Source: Haloferax larsenii JCM 13917
GTDB lineage: Archaea; Halobacteriota; Halobacteria; Halobacteriales; Haloferacaceae
NCBI RefSeq assembly: GCF_000336955.1
Contig: NZ_AOLI01000025.1
Coordinates: 11,637 to 75,636, forward strand
Reading direction: 5' to 3'
DNA: 64,000 nt
The first letter of the stretch is position 1. Each line of letters opens with the position of its first letter. Shown here piece by piece: positions 61,332 through 64,000 of this stretch. Below the pieces are notes generated by a model. The model made no database searches, had not been told where the DNA came from, and worked only from the letters and a program-made list of their open reading frames with translations. A program made the position numbers and the translations under genes.

Positions 61332-64000
61332 ATGTCAATACAGACACCCAAAGAAATCGGAAGTATCCAGTTCGGGTTGATGGACCCGGAGACGTACCGA
61401 GACATGTCCGCGACGAAGGTCATCACCGCGGACACCTACGACGACGACGGTTACCCCATCGACATGGGTCTCATGGACCCGCGTCTGGGCGTCATCGACC
61501 CCGGTCTGCAGTGCCGCACCTGCGGCCAGCACTCGGGGTCGTGCAACGGTCACTTCGGCCACATCGAACTGGCCGCCCCCGTCATCCACGTCGGTTTCAC
61601 GAAGCTCATCCGTCGCCTGCTCCGCTCGACGTGTCGCGAGTGCGGTCGCCTCGCGCTCACGCAGGAAGAAGCAGACGACTACCGCGACAAACTCGGTCGC
61701 ACGAAGGAACTCGGCGACGACTGGAGCGACGTGATGAAGTCGGCAGTTCGGCAGGCCCGCAAGGCCCACCGCTGTCCGCACTGTAGCTCCCCCCAGCACG
61801 ACATCAAACACGAGAAGCCGACGACCTACTACGAGGTCCAGAACGTGCTCGCCGGGGACTTCTCCGAGCGCATCGCCGAAGCGATGCAGCCGGACCCCGA
61901 CGACGAGGACGACGAAGGCATCTCGCCGGTCGACCTCGCCGAGAAGGCCGACCTCCCGGCAGAGCGCGTCAACCAAGTGCTCGCCGGTGAGTTCCGCCCC
62001 GTCGGCGACGACCGCAAGGCGCTGGAGAAGGCACTCGGTATCGACCTGACCGAAGAGGACATGAACAAGCTGATGCCCTCGGACATCCGCGACTGGTTCG
62101 AGGACATCCCGGACGAGGACCTCGTCACGCTCGGTATCGACCCCGACCGGTCGCGCCCCGAGTGGATGATTCTGACCGTCCTCCCCGTCCCGCCGGTCAC
62201 CGCTCGACCGTCGATTACGCTCGACAACGGCCAGCGCTCCGAGGACGACCTGACCCACAAGCTCGTCGACATCATCCGCATCAACCAGCGGTTCATGGAG
62301 AACCGCGAGGCCGGTGCGCCGCAGCTGATTATCGAGGACCTGTGGGAACTGCTCCAGTACCACGTCACCACGTTCATCGACAACGAGATTTCGGGAACAC
62401 CGCCGGCACGTCACCGCTCCGGCCGCCCACTCAAGACGCTCAGCCAGCGTCTGAAAGGGAAGGAAGGTCGCTTCCGTGGCTCGCTGTCCGGTAAGCGTGT
62501 CAACTTCTCCGCGCGTACCGTCATCTCGCCGGACCCGACGCTCTCGCTCAACGAGGTCGGTGTCCCGGACCGCGTCGCCACCGAGATGACTCAGACGATG
62601 AACGTCACCGACCGCAACATCGACGAGGCTCGACAGTACGTCCGTAACGGACCCGAGAGCCACCCCGGTGCGAACTACGTCCGTCGTCCCGACGGCCGTC
62701 GCCTGAAGGTGACAGAGAAGAACTGCGAGGAACTCGCAGAGAAGGTCGAAGTCGGCTGGGAGGTCAACCGCCACCTCGTCGACGGCGACATCGTTATCTT
62801 CAACCGACAGCCATCGCTGCACCGGATGTCCATCATGGCGCACGAAGTCGTCGTGATGCCGTACAAGACGTTCCGCCTGAACACTGTCGTCTGCCCGCCG
62901 TACAACGCAGACTTCGACGGCGACGAGATGAACATGCACGCCCTCCAGAACGAGGAGGCCCGTGCCGAGGCGCGCGTCCTCATGCGCGTCCAAGAGCAGA
63001 TTCTCTCGCCGCGCTTCGGTGAGAACATCATCGGGGCCATTCAGGACCACATTTCGGGTACGTACCTGCTGACCCACGACAACCCGCACTTCGTCGAGAC
63101 GCAGGCGCTCGACCTGCTTCGCGCGACGCGCGTGGACACGCTCCCCGAACCCGCAGGCGAAGACGACGACGGCACCCCGTACTGGACGGGACACCAGATC
63201 TTCTCCGAACTCCTGCCTGACGACCTGAACATGGAGTTCACGTCGAAGGTCGGCGACACCGTCGTCATCGAGGACGGTCAACTCCTCGAAGGCACCATCG
63301 ACGAGGACGCAGTCGGTGCCTTCGGTGGCGAGATTGTGGACGTGCTCGCGAAGGACTACTCGAAGACGCGCTCGCGCATCTTCATCAACGAGATTGCCTC
63401 GCTGGCGATGCGCGCCATCATGCACTTCGGGCTGTCTATCGGTATCGACGACGAGTCGATTCCGGACGAAGCGACCGCACAGGTCGACGAAGCCATCGAC
63501 GCCGCCTACGACAAGATTCAGGAACTCATCGAGATTTACGAGGCGGGCGAACTCGAATCGCTGCCCGGTCGCTCGGTCGACGAGACGCTCGAAATGAAGA
63601 TTATGCAGCGTCTCGGCAAGGCACGTGACTCTGCTGGTGAAATCGCAGAGGACCACTTCGACGAGGACAACCCGGCAGTGGTGATGTCCAAGTCCGGTGC
63701 GCGTGCATCCATGCTCAACCTGACGCAGATGGCTGGCTGTGTCGGCCAGCAGGCAGTTCGTGGCGAGCGCATCAACCGCGGGTACGAAGAGCGTACCCTG
63801 AGCCACTACCAGAAAGGCGACCTCTCGGCAGAGGCCCACGGCTTCGTCGAGAACTCCTACTGTGCCGGTCTCACCCCGCGTGAGTTCTTCTTCCACGCGA
63901 TGGGTGGCCGCGAGGGGCTTGTCGACACTGCAGTCCGTACCTCGAAGTCCGGGTACCTGCAGCGTCGTCTCATCAACGCCCTGTCCGAACTCGAAGCGCA
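61332..64000 (+). CDS. rpoA1: RNA polymerase subunit A' (Rpo1N), cut by window end
   Basis: The frame is open from the ATG at 61332 to the window end (889 codons). The N-terminal zinc site is CRTCGQHSGSCNGH (C61, C64, C71, H74), and a second site comes from CRECG and CPHC. The catalytic magnesium loop is NADFDGDEMN (residues 525-534, with Asp 527, 529, 531). No intein interrupts it up to the end. Partial at the 3' end; A'' should follow. Confidence 0.95.
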   Translation, partial: MSIQTPKEIGSIQFGLMDPETYRDMSATKVITADTYDDDGYPIDMGLMDPRLGVIDPGLQCRTCGQHSGSCNGHFGHIELAAPVIHVGFTKLIRRLLRSTCRECGRLALTQEEADDYRDKLGRTKELGDDWSDVMKSAVRQARKAHRCPHCSSPQHDIKHEKPTTYYEVQNVLAGDFSERIAEAMQPDPDDEDDEGISPVDLAEKADLPAERVNQVLAGEFRPVGDDRKALEKALGIDLTEEDMNKLMPSDIRDWFEDIPDEDLVTLGIDPDRSRPEWMILTVLPVPPVTARPSITLDNGQRSEDDLTHKLVDIIRINQRFMENREAGAPQLIIEDLWELLQYHVTTFIDNEISGTPPARHRSGRPLKTLSQRLKGKEGRFRGSLSGKRVNFSARTVISPDPTLSLNEVGVPDRVATEMTQTMNVTDRNIDEARQYVRNGPESHPGANYVRRPDGRRLKVTEKNCEELAEKVEVGWEVNRHLVDGDIVIFNRQPSLHRMSIMAHEVVVMPYKTFRLNTVVCPPYNADFDGDEMNMHALQNEEARAEARVLMRVQEQILSPRFGENIIGAIQDHISGTYLLTHDNPHFVETQALDLLRATRVDTLPEPAGEDDDGTPYWTGHQIFSELLPDDLNMEFTSKVGDTVVIEDGQLLEGTIDEDAVGAFGGEIVDVLAKDYSKTRSRIFINEIASLAMRAIMHFGLSIGIDDESIPDEATAQVDEAIDAAYDKIQELIEIYEAGELESLPGRSVDETLEMKIMQRLGKARDSAGEIAEDHFDEDNPAVVMSKSGARASMLNLTQMAGCVGQQAVRGERINRGYEERTLSHYQKGDLSAEAHGFVENSYCAGLTPREFFFHAMGGREGLVDTAVRTSKSGYLQRRLINALSELEA

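Noticed and set aside
61335-63896. Minus-strand 853-residue open frame antisense to rpoA1
   Set aside because: Same effect: lies wholly opposite the conserved A' coding sequence with catalytic NADFDGD.
59496-64000. Inteins in rpoB1 or rpoA1
   Set aside because: Conserved blocks run without interruption, and no splicing motifs or large insertions occur within the sequence present.

Overview
The window is haloarchaeal chromosome and most probably comes from Haloferax or a close relative. The evidence is the high G+C, the very acidic proteins, the many leaderless genes with a TATA element about 25 bases before the ATG, and the ATGA start/stop overlaps inside operons. Archaeal-type genes include an A-type ATP synthase operon, the split B''/B' RNA polymerase genes, aRF1, CDP-archaeol synthase, TiaS, RbkR and RPA3. 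The gene set (pyrE2, a MinD4-like MinD, rpa3/rpap3, rbkR-ribB, atpHIKECFAB) matches what I remember of Haloferax volcanii, but I could not run a comparison. I see no transposase, integrase or CRISPR array, so this is core chromosome.

Layout. 1-12.7 kb: a 24-bp minisatellite, a CinA-like protein, an amino-acid racemase, a Bat-type HTH regulator, a Tat lipoprotein with two DUF4399 repeats, tRNA-His, a ribbon-helix-helix protein, the RPA3 pair, a mannose-1-phosphate guanylyltransferase-like gene, an atypical SDR, a Tfx regulator, a TRAM protein and a radical SAM protein. 12.8-22.6 kb: an S9 peptidase, DUF373, a prenyl diphosphate synthase, etfBA, a cell-surface cluster (transmembrane winged-helix protein, secreted protein, pilin-like protein) and a quinone-type methyltransferase. 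22.8-33.9 kb: the ATP synthase genes, with a Bat regulator carrying a blue-light LOV domain lying between atpB and atpD. 33.9-40.0 kb: aRF1, MinD4 with a very long acidic tail, a 45-residue membrane protein and argS. 40.1-49.7 kb: a zinc microprotein behind an unusual leader, rbkR-ribB, ilvE, proline dehydrogenase, carS, pyrE2, a GfcR-like regulator, an NCS2 permease and a glutaredoxin. 49.9-57.0 kb: a COG1395 regulator, tiaS, a PAS/GAF histidine kinase, a HerA-like ATPase and a CrcB pair. 57.2-64 kb: two tandem identical tRNA-Asp genes, then rpoH-rpoB2-rpoB1-rpoA1, with rpoA1 cut by the window end.

How it fits together. Several blocks are clear operons: rpa3-rpap3, etfB-etfA, atpHI...KECFAB, rbkR-ribB, crcB1-crcB2 and rpoH-B2-B1-A1. 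The pyrE2, GfcR-like and NCS2 genes form a nucleobase/nucleotide neighbourhood.

The most interesting signals are five. (1) The leader of the 50-residue zinc protein at 40194 has a palindromic operator, a 19-codon upstream ORF ending in an ATGA overlap, and a hairpin covering the Shine-Dalgarno sequence. (2) A LOV photosensor regulator sits inside the ATP synthase locus. (3) MinD4 carries a MinD-type membrane anchor at the end of a disordered tail of about 485 residues. (4) Similar tRNA T-arm-like paired elements lie next to both tRNA loci. (5) RNA polymerase B' has lost every cysteine of its C-terminal zinc ribbon. No intergenic gap exceeds 300 bases; the largest, at 40347-40639, holds only a C-rich tract and the rbkR promoter region.
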